From Bartonella krasnovii (GTDB lineage Bacteria; Pseudomonadota; Alphaproteobacteria; Rhizobiales; Rhizobiaceae), in the NCBI RefSeq assembly GCF_003606345.3, contig NZ_CP031844.2:1-64000 (forward strand): DNA of 64,000 nucleotides, given 5' to 3'. The position numbers and the translations under genes are program-made. Positions 20,101-30,332 of the stretch are shown here, in pieces. The notes under the pieces were generated by a model that was given only the letters and a program-made list of their open reading frames with translations, was not told the origin of the DNA and did no database searches. Positions within the stretch are counted from its first letter, which is position 1, and each line of letters opens with the position of its first letter.

Positions 20101-21240
20101 ATGGCGTTATTAAAAAAGATCTTTCCATTGGTGTTATTAATTGTCGTTTTAACGGTCGCTTATCGGGTTGGAAAACAGAGTGCAGAGCAACCTATTTCTA
20201 TGGTAGATAAAACGGCTATATCATATAAAGCTTCAAAGGGAAAAATAGAAAGGCCACCGGCGCATGTTGTTGTTGACTTTGTAAAAACGCAAGATTTTTA
20301 TGAACATCTTAACGTTATTGGGAGTGGAAAAGCGCTTGCTGAAGTAGATTTAATCCCTTTATCATCAGGTGTTATCGATAAGCTTTTTGTGTCTGCTGGT
20401 ACAAAAGTACAAGTGGGAGACGTGATTGCAAAGCTTGATTCTAAAAAGGAAGAAATAGCGGCCGCAAAAGCAAAAGTGCAACGTGATAATAATGCTTTAA
20501 CGCTTTCACGTATTCTTAAATTACGAGCTAGCAATACAGCAACGGAAGTGCAAGAAATTACGGCACGTTTAGAATTAGATAATGCAAATTTAGTTTTACG
20601 GAATGCTGAGGTAGATCTCGAGCGGCGAACAATTCGTGCACCGATTTCTGGAGTTGTTGGTATTCTACCTGTTGATGCGGGAAATAATGTGACCCTTAAT
20701 ACTGTAATCGGTCGTATTGAGAATAGAGAACGTATTTTGGTCGATATATGGATTCCTGAACGATATGTATCGCATATCCATAAAGGGGATAAGGTAACGG
20801 CAACATTAACAGCGCAGCCAGATAAAACTTTTGTTGGTCATATTTACGCGATTGATAATGTCGTTGACCCAGAAAGCCGTACACTTCATGTTCAGGTTGA
20901 AATCAATAATGAAAAAGATACCCTCATGTCTGGTATGTCCTTTTCTGTTGCCTTACAATTTCATGGTGGATCTTTCCCTATCGTTAATCCTCTCGCGATT
21001 CAATGGAATAGTAAAGGGTCATTTGTTTGGCGTGTGAGAGAAGGAAAAGTAGAGTCTGTTCCTGTATCGATTATTCAGCATGAAGCAGATCAAGTTTTCG
21101 TGAAAGCCCCTCTGGAAAATGATGATCAAGTTGTTATTCAAGGGGTGCAAATGCTTTATCCAGGAAGTAAAGTAATTATTGATGATCCAAAGTCCCATCA
21201 ACAGCGATTATCAGCAGTTTATGGAACGAATATACAATGA
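20101..21240 (+). CDS. RND efflux periplasmic membrane-fusion protein
   Basis: Periplasmic adaptor that links an inner-membrane RND pump to an outer-membrane channel. The 379-residue product starts with one membrane anchor (about residues 7-22, no lipobox Cys). It then has a biotinyl-lipoyl-like half (AEVDLIPLSSGVIDKLFVSAGTKV region), a short coiled-coil hairpin (about 120-165), the returning half RRTIRAPISGVVGILPVDAG, and a beta-barrel domain. Its TGA overlaps the pump's ATG (ATGA), so the pair is coupled. This is an AcrA/MexA/HlyD-type adaptor; the substrate is unknown. Confidence 0.92.
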   Translation: MALLKKIFPLVLLIVVLTVAYRVGKQSAEQPISMVDKTAISYKASKGKIERPPAHVVVDFVKTQDFYEHLNVIGSGKALAEVDLIPLSSGVIDKLFVSAGTKVQVGDVIAKLDSKKEEIAAAKAKVQRDNNALTLSRILKLRASNTATEVQEITARLELDNANLVLRNAEVDLERRTIRAPISGVVGILPVDAGNNVTLNTVIGRIENRERILVDIWIPERYVSHIHKGDKVTATLTAQPDKTFVGHIYAIDNVVDPESRTLHVQVEINNEKDTLMSGMSFSVALQFHGGSFPIVNPLAIQWNSKGSFVWRVREGKVESVPVSIIQHEADQVFVKAPLENDDQVVIQGVQMLYPGSKVIIDDPKSHQQRLSAVYGTNIQ

Positions 21241-24200
21241 GTCAAGAATTGAGCACAAAACAGCCAATGTCACAGGCGGAGCAAGGTGATCTTATTGCCT
21301 TATTTATTCGCAGACCGGTTTTTACTTTTGTTTTGAATGCCATGATCATCATTGCAGGATTTGCAGCGTGGTTGAATGTTGATGTGCGAGAATTGCCCGA
21401 TGTTGATACGCCAGTAACAACGGTTGTGACGGTGTTTTCTGGTGCGTCGGCGGAAACAATTGATCGTGAAGTGACAAAAGTTATAGAAGATGCTGTTTCT
21501 CGCGTTTCAGGGGTTAAGACGATTTCTTCAACGTCTTCTTTTGGGCGCTCTCTTGTACAGATTAATTTTAATGTTGGTGTTGATTTGAATGTAGCGGCAT
21601 CTGATATTCGTGATGCTCTATCTCGCATTACTTATTCTTTACCCAAAAATGCAGATGTTCCTTTGATCATTAAAGCAGATTCGAATGCTGCAGCCATGAT
21701 GTATTTGGTTGTGACATCACCTACAATGAGTATTGATGATTTAACAACAGTTGTAGACGATCAGATTGTTGATGCAATTTCTGCTGTTGATGGTGTTGGT
21801 GATGTCCAGGTTGCAAGTGCTCGCACAAAGATTTTTCAGATTGATATAGATCAAGCAAAACTTGCAAGTTATGGATTAACTGTCGCAGATATTTCACGTG
21901 TTCTTGCTAATATGACAACGGATGTTCCAGTAGGATCATTACGCAATTCTAAGCAAGCTTTAGTTGTTCGTGCCACTGCACGTTTAACAACACCAGAATC
22001 TTTTGAACAAGTTGTTTTAAAGCCTCATGTACATCTTGGTGATGTTGCGCATGTAACTTTATCACCCGATATAGAAAACGTTATTCTTCGTATCAACGGA
22101 AAGACAGGGATTGGATTAGGTATTGTGCGTAAAGCACAATCCAACACGCTTAACATTTCTGCGGGCGTGAGAGCCGTTGTTGATAATCTCAAAAGTGTTG
22201 TTCCTTCTTCTGTACATATAGATGTTATTAGTGACGATGCAATTTTTATTAAAAGCGCCCTTCATGAGGTTGAGGTTGCATTGATTATAGCTATTTTGAG
22301 CGTTGTCTTGGTTATTTTTCTTTTTCTCAGAGACATTCGTGTAACGCTGATACCTGCTTTATCTCTTCCCGTCGCTTTGATTGGTACTATTGCCGCTATT
22401 TATCTTGTAGGGTTTTCATTGAATATTCTGACATTTTTAGGGCTTGTTTTGGCAACAGGGCTTGTTGTAGATGATGCCATTGTTGTTCTGGAAAATATTG
22501 TTCGATGGCGCAATATGGGGATAGGTTCTCGGGCTGCAGCGGTATTAGGAACCCGTGAGGTCTTTTTTGCTGTTATTGCAACAACATTGACTTTAGTGGC
22601 TGTGTTTGTCCCTATCTCTTTTCTTCCTGGACAAGTTGGAGGACTTTTTAGAGAATTTGGTTTTGTTTTGGCAATTTCTATTTTGCTTTCTTCAATCGTT
22701 GCCTTAACGCTTTGTCCTATGTTGGCTTCACGTTTTCTCAAAGAACATATTGAGGAGAAAGAAGAAAAAGTCCAACACCATTTTACTTTTTTATATAAAT
22801 GGGGTTCTTTATTTCATAAGGCTTATACGTACAGTTTGCATAAGTGTTTAGAAAAACCTTGGGCTGTTGTTTTTGCTTCACTTGTTTTTGCAACGCTTTG
22901 CGTTGGAGGTTATACGAAGTTGCAACAAGAATTAACGCCAGCAGAAGATAGAGCTCTTATCTTTTTGGTCATTAATGGACCACAAGGTATTTCAACACAA
23001 TATTTGAACGAGCAGGTAGAGCAAATTGAAGAAAGTTTACAGCCATTACGTGATTCAGGTGAGATTGCTAACAATTACTCTATTGCAGGTATTGGTGGTT
23101 CACCTAATACTGCTTTTTTAGTTTTATTGCTTTCACCTTGGGATAAACGTTTACGTAGTCAGCAAGAAATTGTGAAAGATGTTAATGCGAAGGTTAGGCA
23201 ATTTCCGGCAGTTTCTGTGTTTGCTGCACAGGGAAATTCTCTCGGTGTGAGGGGAACTGGGCAAGGGTTACAATTTGCAATTCTTGGTAATGATTATGCG
23301 ACATTACAACCTATTGCTGATCAGTTGGTGCGTGCTTTACAAACAGATCGGCGTTTTATTCGCCCACGTCTTACTGTTGATGCCACACAACCGCAATTTT
23401 TTATTGAAATAAATCGAAAAAAAGCTTCCGATTTAGGGATTGATATCACCAATTTGGGCGATACATTACAAGCAATGTTGGATGGTAAAAAGATTGGTTC
23501 CATTAACGTGGATGATCATTCTTACGATGTTAAATTGATATCGCGTAAAAATCCTATGAAGAGTCCTAGCGATTTAGAAAATATTTTTTTAAAGACCAAA
23601 GACAATCGATATGTTCCTTTATCGGTTATTGCACGTTTGCATGAAAAAGCTATCGCTCCCCAATTAAAACGGGAAAAGCGCATGAGTGCTGTCATTTTAA
23701 GTGCAAATCTTGCTCCAGGTATCACTTTAGGGGAAGCTTACCAAACTGTGCAGAAAATTGCTTCTCCTTTGTTATCAAAAGGAACTTATGTGGTTCCCTT
23801 AGGAGAAGCCGAAACACTTAATGAAACATCTTCCAATTTTATGATTGTTTTTGGCATTGCCTTTTTGATTATTTTGTTGGTTTTAGCGGCTCAGTTTGAA
23901 AGCTTTATTTCAGGATTCATTATCATGGCCACTGTTCCATTAGGGATTGGTTGTGCTGTAATTGCTATGCTCTTAAGTGGTGTGAGTCTTAATATTTACA
24001 GTCAAATTGGATTAATTTTGTTAATTGGCGTTATGGCAAAAAATGGTATTCTGATTGTTGAATTTGCAGATCAATTACGTGATCAGGGAAGAAACGTGCG
24101 TGAAGCTGTGGAAGAAGCAGCAAATATTCGCCTTCGTCCAGTTTGTATGACAATGATTTGTGCCATTTTAGGGGGGATTCCCTTGGTTTTAGCCAAAGGT

Positions 24201-24374
24201 GCTGGTGCAGAAGCTCGTATAGCTTTAGGTTGGGTTATCGTTGGTGGTTTAGGTTTAGCAACTATTTTTACGCTTTACGTTACACCAGTTGTTTATCTTT
24301 TTTTAGGGCGTTTTATAAGATCAAAAGCAGAAGAAGATTTGCGATTAACAAAAGAACTCAATCAAGTTAAATGA
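21237..24374 (+). CDS. RND multidrug efflux pump, inner-membrane transporter
   Basis: Proton-driven trimeric exporter of the HAE1/AcrB class. The 1045-residue product has 12 predicted membrane helices with two large periplasmic loops. The proton-relay Asp pair is at residues 412-413 (VVDDAIVVLENI in TM4) and the essential Lys at 935 (GVMAKNGILIVEFAD in TM10). The N-terminal segment FIRRPVFTFVLNAMII and internal PAEDRALIFLVINGP are family landmarks. It overlaps the upstream adaptor by four bases. No outer-membrane factor is next to it, so a TolC-like protein from elsewhere must complete the system. The substrate cannot be predicted. Confidence 0.95.
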   Translation: MSQELSTKQPMSQAEQGDLIALFIRRPVFTFVLNAMIIIAGFAAWLNVDVRELPDVDTPVTTVVTVFSGASAETIDREVTKVIEDAVSRVSGVKTISSTSSFGRSLVQINFNVGVDLNVAASDIRDALSRITYSLPKNADVPLIIKADSNAAAMMYLVVTSPTMSIDDLTTVVDDQIVDAISAVDGVGDVQVASARTKIFQIDIDQAKLASYGLTVADISRVLANMTTDVPVGSLRNSKQALVVRATARLTTPESFEQVVLKPHVHLGDVAHVTLSPDIENVILRINGKTGIGLGIVRKAQSNTLNISAGVRAVVDNLKSVVPSSVHIDVISDDAIFIKSALHEVEVALIIAILSVVLVIFLFLRDIRVTLIPALSLPVALIGTIAAIYLVGFSLNILTFLGLVLATGLVVDDAIVVLENIVRWRNMGIGSRAAAVLGTREVFFAVIATTLTLVAVFVPISFLPGQVGGLFREFGFVLAISILLSSIVALTLCPMLASRFLKEHIEEKEEKVQHHFTFLYKWGSLFHKAYTYSLHKCLEKPWAVVFASLVFATLCVGGYTKLQQELTPAEDRALIFLVINGPQGISTQYLNEQVEQIEESLQPLRDSGEIANNYSIAGIGGSPNTAFLVLLLSPWDKRLRSQQEIVKDVNAKVRQFPAVSVFAAQGNSLGVRGTGQGLQFAILGNDYATLQPIADQLVRALQTDRRFIRPRLTVDATQPQFFIEINRKKASDLGIDITNLGDTLQAMLDGKKIGSINVDDHSYDVKLISRKNPMKSPSDLENIFLKTKDNRYVPLSVIARLHEKAIAPQLKREKRMSAVILSANLAPGITLGEAYQTVQKIASPLLSKGTYVVPLGEAETLNETSSNFMIVFGIAFLIILLVLAAQFESFISGFIIMATVPLGIGCAVIAMLLSGVSLNIYSQIGLILLIGVMAKNGILIVEFADQLRDQGRNVREAVEEAANIRLRPVCMTMICAILGGIPLVLAKGAGAEARIALGWVIVGGLGLATIFTLYVTPVVYLFLGRFIRSKAEEDLRLTKELNQVK

Positions 24375-24561
24375 TGTGTCGAGTAGAAAAGAGTTGAAAG
24401 TTTATTTTTATAAAAATATCATTTTCGGATCTTATTTTTTACTTTTATATTCCTTCATTTTTGTATGAGCTATGAAAAGAGTGAGCAATCAAGGAGACGT
24501 TTTCTGCTTTGTTATTGTTTGTCCGTAGATTTCATGATCAATAACCGTATAGGATAAGCTT

Positions 24562-26226
24562 ATGGGAGATGGCTTTTCGATTCGAAATGAAAAGGTTTTT
24601 GAAGCTGCATTAAGAGCTTTAAAAAGCCATGCTACAAAGGATAGGGTCTATGATATTCGTCGGCATTTTGTAGAAGATGGTCAGCGTTTTTCCCATTTTT
24701 CTCTCAGACTTGATGATCTTCTTTTTGACTTTTCAAAATGTGGTGTAACATTTAAAACGTTGCAACTTCTAGATGATTTAGCTGTCGCAGCAGATGTGTT
24801 AGGTCGACGTGATGCAATGTTTTCGGGTCAAGCTATTAATACAACCGAAAAGCGCTCTGTTCTTCATATTGCATTACGTTTACCTGCTGACGAAATTTTC
24901 ATGTTGGGGGGCCATAATCTTATTCCTGATATTCAAAACGTCCTTGAAGATATGGAAAGATTTTCTGAAAAGGTACGTGATGGCAGCTATAAGGGAAGCA
25001 GTGGAAAAAGAATTAGTGATATTGTAAATATTGGTATTGGAGGCTCCGATCTTGGTTCTGCAATGGTTACATATGCTTTAAAACCTTATCATGATGGTCC
25101 ACGTTGTCATTTTGTTTCTAACGCTGATAGTGCCCATATTTCTGATACTCTCTCTATTTTGAATCCAGAAACAACGCTTTTTGTCATTGCTTCTAAAACT
25201 TTTACAACGGCTGAAACAATGGCCAATGCTCAAGTTGCCCGTCAGTGGATTTGTTCACATTTAGGGAAAGAAGCTATCCACACACATTTTATTGCCGTTT
25301 CGAGTGCACTTGATAAAGTAGCAGAATTTGGCATAGATTCTTCAAGAGTTTTTAAATTTTGGAATTGGGTTGGAGGACGTTATTCAATTTGGTCTGCCAT
25401 TGGGCTTGTTGTTATGTTTGCAATAGGGGGGCGAAACTTTCGCCAATTTCTCAATGGTGCTTTGCAAATGGACCAACATTTTAAAACCATGCCTTTGCAT
25501 AAAAATATTCCTATTCGATTTGCTCTTTTAGGGTTCTGGCATCGTGTTATTTGTGGTTATTCATCACGTGCTGTTATTCCCTATGCGCAGCGTTTAGCGC
25601 ATTTTCCAGCTTATTTACAGCAACTTGATATGGAATCAAATGGGAAGCAGGTCTCGCTGGATGGCAAACCACTAAATTTTTCAAGTGGTCCAGTTGTTTG
25701 GGGTGATTCAGGAACCAATGGTCAACATGCTTTTTTTCAACTTCTGCATCAAGGAACCGATGTTATTCCCGTAGAGTTTATTTTATTTATAAAAGGACAT
25801 GAGAAAAATTTACATTCTATGTATGAGATGTTGCTAGCAAACGGTTTAGCACAATCAAAAGCCTTGATGAAAGGACGTAGTGTTGAAGATGCTCGGCATA
25901 TCTTGATAAAAAATGGTGTTGATGAACGTGAAGCAGATTATTTAGCACTTCATAGAAGTTTTAAAGGAAATCGTCCTAGTATAACGCTGGTTCAAGATTC
26001 ATTAACGCCGTTTGCACTCGGTCGTCTCATTGCGCTTTATGAACATCGTATTTTTGTTGAAGGGATTTTAATGAATATTAATTCATTTGATCAATGGGGT
26101 GTTGAACTTGGTAAAGAATTAGCAAATGAGTTACTTCCCATTCTTCGTGGAGAAAGTAAAGCGGATAATCGGGATAGTTCAACATTAGGGTTGCTCGCCC
26201 ATATTCAAGCAAGACGCGCAAAATAA
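24562..26226 (+). CDS. pgi: Glucose-6-phosphate isomerase
   Basis: Interconverts glucose-6-phosphate and fructose-6-phosphate. The 554-residue product has the PGI signatures: GIGGSDLGSAMV (about 155), ASKTFTTAETM (about 212), the catalytic Glu in MESNGKQ (about 357), and His in LLHQGTDVIPVEF (about 395). An AGGATAA element precedes the ATG. The gene stands alone between the RND pump and gene-poor DNA. The presence of PGI with an orphan PTS energy protein at 30333 is metabolically suggestive but not proof of sugar uptake. Confidence 0.96.
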   Translation: MGDGFSIRNEKVFEAALRALKSHATKDRVYDIRRHFVEDGQRFSHFSLRLDDLLFDFSKCGVTFKTLQLLDDLAVAADVLGRRDAMFSGQAINTTEKRSVLHIALRLPADEIFMLGGHNLIPDIQNVLEDMERFSEKVRDGSYKGSSGKRISDIVNIGIGGSDLGSAMVTYALKPYHDGPRCHFVSNADSAHISDTLSILNPETTLFVIASKTFTTAETMANAQVARQWICSHLGKEAIHTHFIAVSSALDKVAEFGIDSSRVFKFWNWVGGRYSIWSAIGLVVMFAIGGRNFRQFLNGALQMDQHFKTMPLHKNIPIRFALLGFWHRVICGYSSRAVIPYAQRLAHFPAYLQQLDMESNGKQVSLDGKPLNFSSGPVVWGDSGTNGQHAFFQLLHQGTDVIPVEFILFIKGHEKNLHSMYEMLLANGLAQSKALMKGRSVEDARHILIKNGVDEREADYLALHRSFKGNRPSITLVQDSLTPFALGRLIALYEHRIFVEGILMNINSFDQWGVELGKELANELLPILRGESKADNRDSSTLGLLAHIQARRAK

Positions 26227-26787
26227 ATATAATTTGATTATAGGTTCTGACGATAGAGTGAGAGAGAAATATGAGACAATTCTCTATTTTTTACTCTGTA
26301 CTCCCTTATCTTTGAATTGGATTTTGGCAATAGAAAATTAAAAAAGAGCAAAAAACAGATTTTACAGGTTTTGCACAGTGTTTATAAAACAACTATCCAT
26401 GTGAAAAAAAGGCTTTAAATACTGTGCTATCAGAAAGAGATAGATATTTTATGAGAAGATCTTCTAGCTCTAGAGAGGCATTCTCTGAACTTATGGGTAA
26501 GTTATCACTTTGGGGCATAGAGTGATTATGAGGAATCATCAGAGAGGATTGGACGGGAAATTTAAAAAAGCTTATCCAGAAAATCAGATTGAGTGGTTAT
26601 GGAAACTTTAGCAGTGATGTTGGTTTTGTCTCATGTTGCTCGAAAATGAGCACCCAATCTTGTTGTAGTTAGACTAAATTTAGAAGATCTGCTTGCTGAA
26701 AGTTTTTATAATTATCATTAAGAGATAAAAATATTTCTTCTTGTTCCATGTATAAAGGGGACACTATCTATCATTCATAGTACCATT
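26227..26787. other. Gene-free stretch after pgi
   Basis: No supported frame. Short coding-looking phrases are broken by stops, which suggests decayed DNA. Confidence 0.4.
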
Positions 26788-27000
26788 GTGCAACGTACTT
26801 TAGATGGTTGTCATTTGAAATATGCCTTAGAAAATTATTTGGTAAGGGAGCGTCCCCATATGTATTGGAAAGCCATTTTCTATTCTTTATTACAACTACA
26901 AGATAAAAAGGGACAAGCGTCTGCTGCTTTAAATCTTATTAATTTAATCGCAATTGGAATCGCAGGCTTCTATTTGGGGAATGTGTTAGCCCACTATTAA
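26788..27000 (+). CDS. Small hypothetical membrane protein or fragment
   Basis: A 70-codon frame from a GTG. The first half is polar (CHLKYALENYLVRERPHMYW) and the last 25 residues are a transmembrane-like segment LNLINLIAIGIAGFYLGNVL. There is no clear ribosome site. The frame continues past the TAA with a further 39 hydrophobic codons, and a related-looking membrane ORF follows at 27110, so this may be the first piece of a broken membrane gene. No family recognised. Confidence 0.35.
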   Translation: MQRTLDGCHLKYALENYLVRERPHMYWKAIFYSLLQLQDKKGQASAALNLINLIAIGIAGFYLGNVLAHY

Positions 27001-27109
27001 AGTTTTATCATTGGGTTTTATAGTCAAATTATTTGTGCGAGCTTGTTGTCTTTCTTATTATTCATAAACAACTCAGGACTATTTTATTTGTATTTTTTTA
27101 CTCGCACTA

Positions 27110-27307
27110 TTGATGGGGGCTGATAACCCAAATAATAACACTGCCTTGAATAAATTGATTCCAGACCCTAAACAAAAAGCCAGTGCTTTTGCATTTTCTA
27201 TATTATACAGCCTCTGTATATTCATAGGGTTTTGCGCATCTTTATTTATTTTACAAGGATTATCTATTTACTTAAAAAGCTTAGAAAGAAAAGAAAGTGC
27301 TGTATGA
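27110..27307 (+). CDS. Small hypothetical membrane protein or fragment
   Basis: A 65-codon frame, probably starting from TTG or ATG near 27110-27113. A polar start (ADNPNNNTALNKLIPDPKQK) is followed by one long hydrophobic segment AFSILYSLCIFIGFCASLFI and a basic tail. With the frame at 26788 it may be one decayed membrane gene or two small, phage-like membrane proteins. No ribosome site is convincing. Confidence 0.35.
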   Translation: MMGADNPNNNTALNKLIPDPKQKASAFAFSILYSLCIFIGFCASLFILQGLSIYLKSLERKESAV

Positions 27308-27777
27308 ACGATATTCAATTATTACACGCCTTTTTGTGATTATAAGAAGAGAGAAAAGTTTTGCATAAATACTCATAATATTCTCATTCTAAATGCGTAC
27401 ATTGTATGAAAAAAGCTGAGAGGCTTGTTAATATAAAACCTCTGATGAGGATAAAATGCATTGAGTCCGTTAATCAACAGAATTGCAAAGAGCTCTATAA
27501 TCACCATTGCTTCCAAAACTCTATTAAAGGTTGGTAATTGGCAAAAGTTCTTCCATAATATTTAAAGAGATATTTTATACCGGATCGGGAAATCTAAAGA
27601 TCGGAAGACGAGGAGCCTAGAAATTATAAAGCTCGTGGGAATCTAATACCAATTTCTAGGGATGCATAATGATAGGTATAAATTGGTATGGATTGGTCAA
27701 TTTCAAACAAAAAAACCTACAAATGCTGAGCTTTAAGCTATATCATACTGAGCATAGACAAGTTCGTTTTAAGTTAA
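27308..27777. other. Gene-free stretch upstream of tRNA-Ser(CGA)
   Basis: Nothing recognisable; open frames here are short or read through the complement of the tRNA. Confidence 0.4.
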
Positions 27778-27867
27778 TGGCGGAGAGAGAGGGATTTGAA
27801 CCCTCGATAGAGTCACCCCTATGCCGCATTTCGAGTGCGGTGCTTTCAACCACTCAGCCATCTCTCC
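27778..27867 (-). tRNA. tRNA-Ser (CGA)
   Basis: On the minus strand GGAGAGA (27861-27867) pairs with TCTCTCC (27782-27788), followed by discriminator G and CCA (27778-27780). The anticodon stem CCGCA / TGCGG encloses CTCGAAA, anticodon CGA. A long variable arm identifies the class II serine type. 90 bases with CCA. Confidence 0.96.
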
Positions 27868-28163
27868 ATATGAAGTGCAGAAAAAATCCGCACTATTTAA
27901 GTTAAGTATAGTATATGATGTGGGTAGATAACCTTCAATTGTTTTTGGTACAACCTTTTTTTATTTTTTATGGGACTTTATTGACAGAGAATAGAAATTC
28001 ATTCATATAGGCAGAATATGAGCGTGGAGAAATCTGCGCATATTTTTGTTGAGGAAGGTTTTATCCTTCTTTAAAATTGATTACGACTGATAAAAAGCAG
28101 CCTATTTTCCCTTATTTCAAGGTAAAAATTAAATAAGAGCTGGAGTGAACGGAAGGATAAAAA

Positions 28164-28640
28164 ATGTTCGCAGTCATTAAAACCGGTGGTAAGCAATACC
28201 GCATTGTTGCTAACCAAGTGGTAAAAGTTGAAAAAGTTAGTGGAAATGCGGGTGATGTTGTTGAATTCAATGATATCTTGATGGTTGGGCAAGAAGGTAA
28301 TGCGGTTATTGGGACGCCTGTTGTTGCTGATGCACTGGTGAAAGCTGAGATTTTAGAACAGGCACGTGGGCGCAAGGTTATCGCATTTAAGAAACGCCGT
28401 CGTCAAAATTCTAAACGCACGCGTGGTCATCGTCAAGAATTTACAACAGTACGTGTTTTAGAAATTTTAATGGGTGGTTCAACGTCTAAAAAAGCAGTTG
28501 CAAAACCCATAAAAGAGGAAGCAACGGCAGCAAAAGAAACAGAAAATGCCGCTGTTGAGAAGAAAGTTGAGAAAGCGGTTGAAAAAAAGGCAGCATCGCA
28601 GAAGAAAGCGGCTGTAGCATCAAAAAGTAAGAAAGATTAA
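28164..28640 (+). CDS. rplU: 50S ribosomal protein L21
   Basis: Binds 23S rRNA in the large subunit. The first 103 residues are the canonical L21 fold ([20 protein letters not shown] ... [20 protein letters not shown]). An Ala/Lys/Glu-rich tail of about 50 residues follows ([19 protein letters not shown]), a charged low-complexity extension seen in other alphaproteobacterial L21 proteins. The ribosome site GGAAGGA precedes the ATG. rpmA follows 12 bases later; the pair is a universal operon. Confidence 0.97.
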   Translation: MFAVIKTGGKQYRIVANQVVKVEKVSGNAGDVVEFNDILMVGQEGNAVIGTPVVADALVKAEILEQARGRKVIAFKKRRRQNSKRTRGHRQEFTTVRVLEILMGGSTSKKAVAKPIKEEATAAKETENAAVEKKVEKAVEKKAASQKKAAVASKSKKD

Positions 28641-28652
28641 AGGAGAGCGTCT

Positions 28653-28922
28653 ATGGCACATAAAAAAGCTGGTGGTTCCTCGCGTAATGGTCGCGATTCA
28701 GAATCGAAACGTCTAGGCGTTAAAAAATTTGGTGGTGAAACCGTTATTGCTGGGAATATTATCATTCGTCAGCGTGGTACACGTTGGCATGCTGGTGACA
28801 ATGTTGGCATGGGAAAAGATCATACGCTTTTTGCTTTATCAAAAGGAAGGGTTTCTTTTCAACGGAAAGCAGGTAACCGTTCCTATGTTTCAGTTATCCC
28901 TATGGTGGAGGCCGCAGAGTAA
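28653..28922 (+). CDS. rpmA: 50S ribosomal protein L27
   Basis: L27 sits near the peptidyl-transferase centre. The 89-residue product starts [20 protein letters not shown] and has the conserved [20 protein letters not shown]. It is preceded by AAGGAGAG. In many relatives obg and other genes follow; here they are absent and an intrinsic terminator closes the operon. Confidence 0.98.
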   Translation: MAHKKAGGSSRNGRDSESKRLGVKKFGGETVIAGNIIIRQRGTRWHAGDNVGMGKDHTLFALSKGRVSFQRKAGNRSYVSVIPMVEAAE

Positions 28923-29015
28923 TCTGTAACATTTTCTCTAGCAGTCAATTGGGGTTTCATTAGATTTTGGAAATTCATTGAATTCGGTTGTAGTTTTTAA
29001 GCATTCATAAGCATT

Positions 29016-29052
29016 AAAAGGGAAAGATAACATTCTATCTTTCCCTTTTTGC
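29016..29052 (+). terminator. Intrinsic terminator of rplU-rpmA
   Basis: A perfect 14-bp stem (29016-29029 with 29036-29049, loop 6) whose right arm ends in a run of T. It lies 94 bases after the rpmA stop. Its symmetry means it could also work in the opposite direction. Confidence 0.85.
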
Positions 29053-30332
29053 GTTGGTACTATGATGAATCTAGAAAGTATACGAAAAATGAAAAAGGTA
29101 GAATTGGGTAAATGAATTTTTTCCATGAGGAAAAAAATTGTGCTGTGTTGTGTTTGCATTGAAGGTATTGATATTACGATATAATTTTTTGATAAATTTG
29201 TGTATGATAAGAGTGAGAAGAATTTACTTTCTTTTTATGCATGAAGAAGTGCTGAGTGATTTATTTATAGACAGAGACAATTTATTTTTGGAAAATTATT
29301 GAGAAATTTAATACAATCATTTTGATAAAGATGAATCTTTTCATGAGCACGTGTGCTGGTGATGGGGCAGGTGGGATCGTTCTTTTAAAAAAGAGGGATA
29401 AAAAACCATAAGACTGAATGATTAAAGCTGCTTTAAAGGAAATATGTATTAAAGCGCTCCAGCAATTGAGAGTGAAATTATATTTTGAAGGAGGACTGAA
29501 GATATAAAAACAGTCGATGTGCAGTCAGCTATCTTCGAGAGTATTTAGTTCTAATTGCACTCTTTATTGTATATAGTTGAAAATAAATCAGCATAAGGGT
29601 CAAGACAGTAATTGTTTTTAAGTTTTGTGCTTTATTTATCTCATTTGTCGAAATGTCTAGAAAGTAAGATTATTTATAGAGCTTTTCTTAGTTTTATTGC
29701 TTGATGATCGTGTTTAGAGGATGTGCGTTCTTTGCAAATGCGTATCAGAGAGTATTATGTGTTTGCGATATTGATTGAAGCAAAGGATTAGCTTAAAATA
29801 TATTAATGTCATATAATTGATGGATGAGTATCGTAGGGTGATCCGCACAGAATTTTAAAGATAGTAAGTTGCATGAAACAATTTTTGATGATGTAATAAA
29901 TTGATAAGAGGGACACGGAAAGTTAAATCAACTTGAAGGAAGAGTCAAAATGTTAGCTGAGTTACAAGTGATTGAGGAGGATGCTTTCTTAAAGGGAGAA
30001 TAATGACAAGTTATGTTGAATAACTTTGGCTGAAGAGAGCGTTTTAAGACATAGTTTTTCAGGTGATTGGGGCTGTAAAATTTGAGGTTTTGTCTTTGTA
30101 AAGTAAAAGTTAAGAGTTAGATTTGCTTATGATGGTTTAAGCTACCCGCGGGATTATAATATCCAATTATTTTATCGGTTATATTGAGGTATTTAATTAC
30201 CTCAGTTAGTTTTATTGAATTGCGTAAAACAAAAAGTCATGATGTTGTGCACATCTTGTATTTTTAAAAATGTGACTTTGAAGTGAAATTTATCAGGGGC
30301 ACTTGTATTCAAATGTGAGGTAGTTTGAATTC
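29053..30332. other. 1.3-kb gene-free stretch before the PTS fusion gene
   Basis: No frame with a ribosome site and family resemblance, no tRNA, and no strong hairpin apart from the rpmA terminator. Frames are short and interrupted. The promoter of the PTS gene should lie in its last 150 bases. Confidence 0.5.

Noticed and set aside
27669..27905. 78-codon frame on the plus strand
   Set aside because: It reads through the complement of tRNA-Ser(CGA); the GFEPSIESP phrase is the familiar spurious translation of a serine tRNA.
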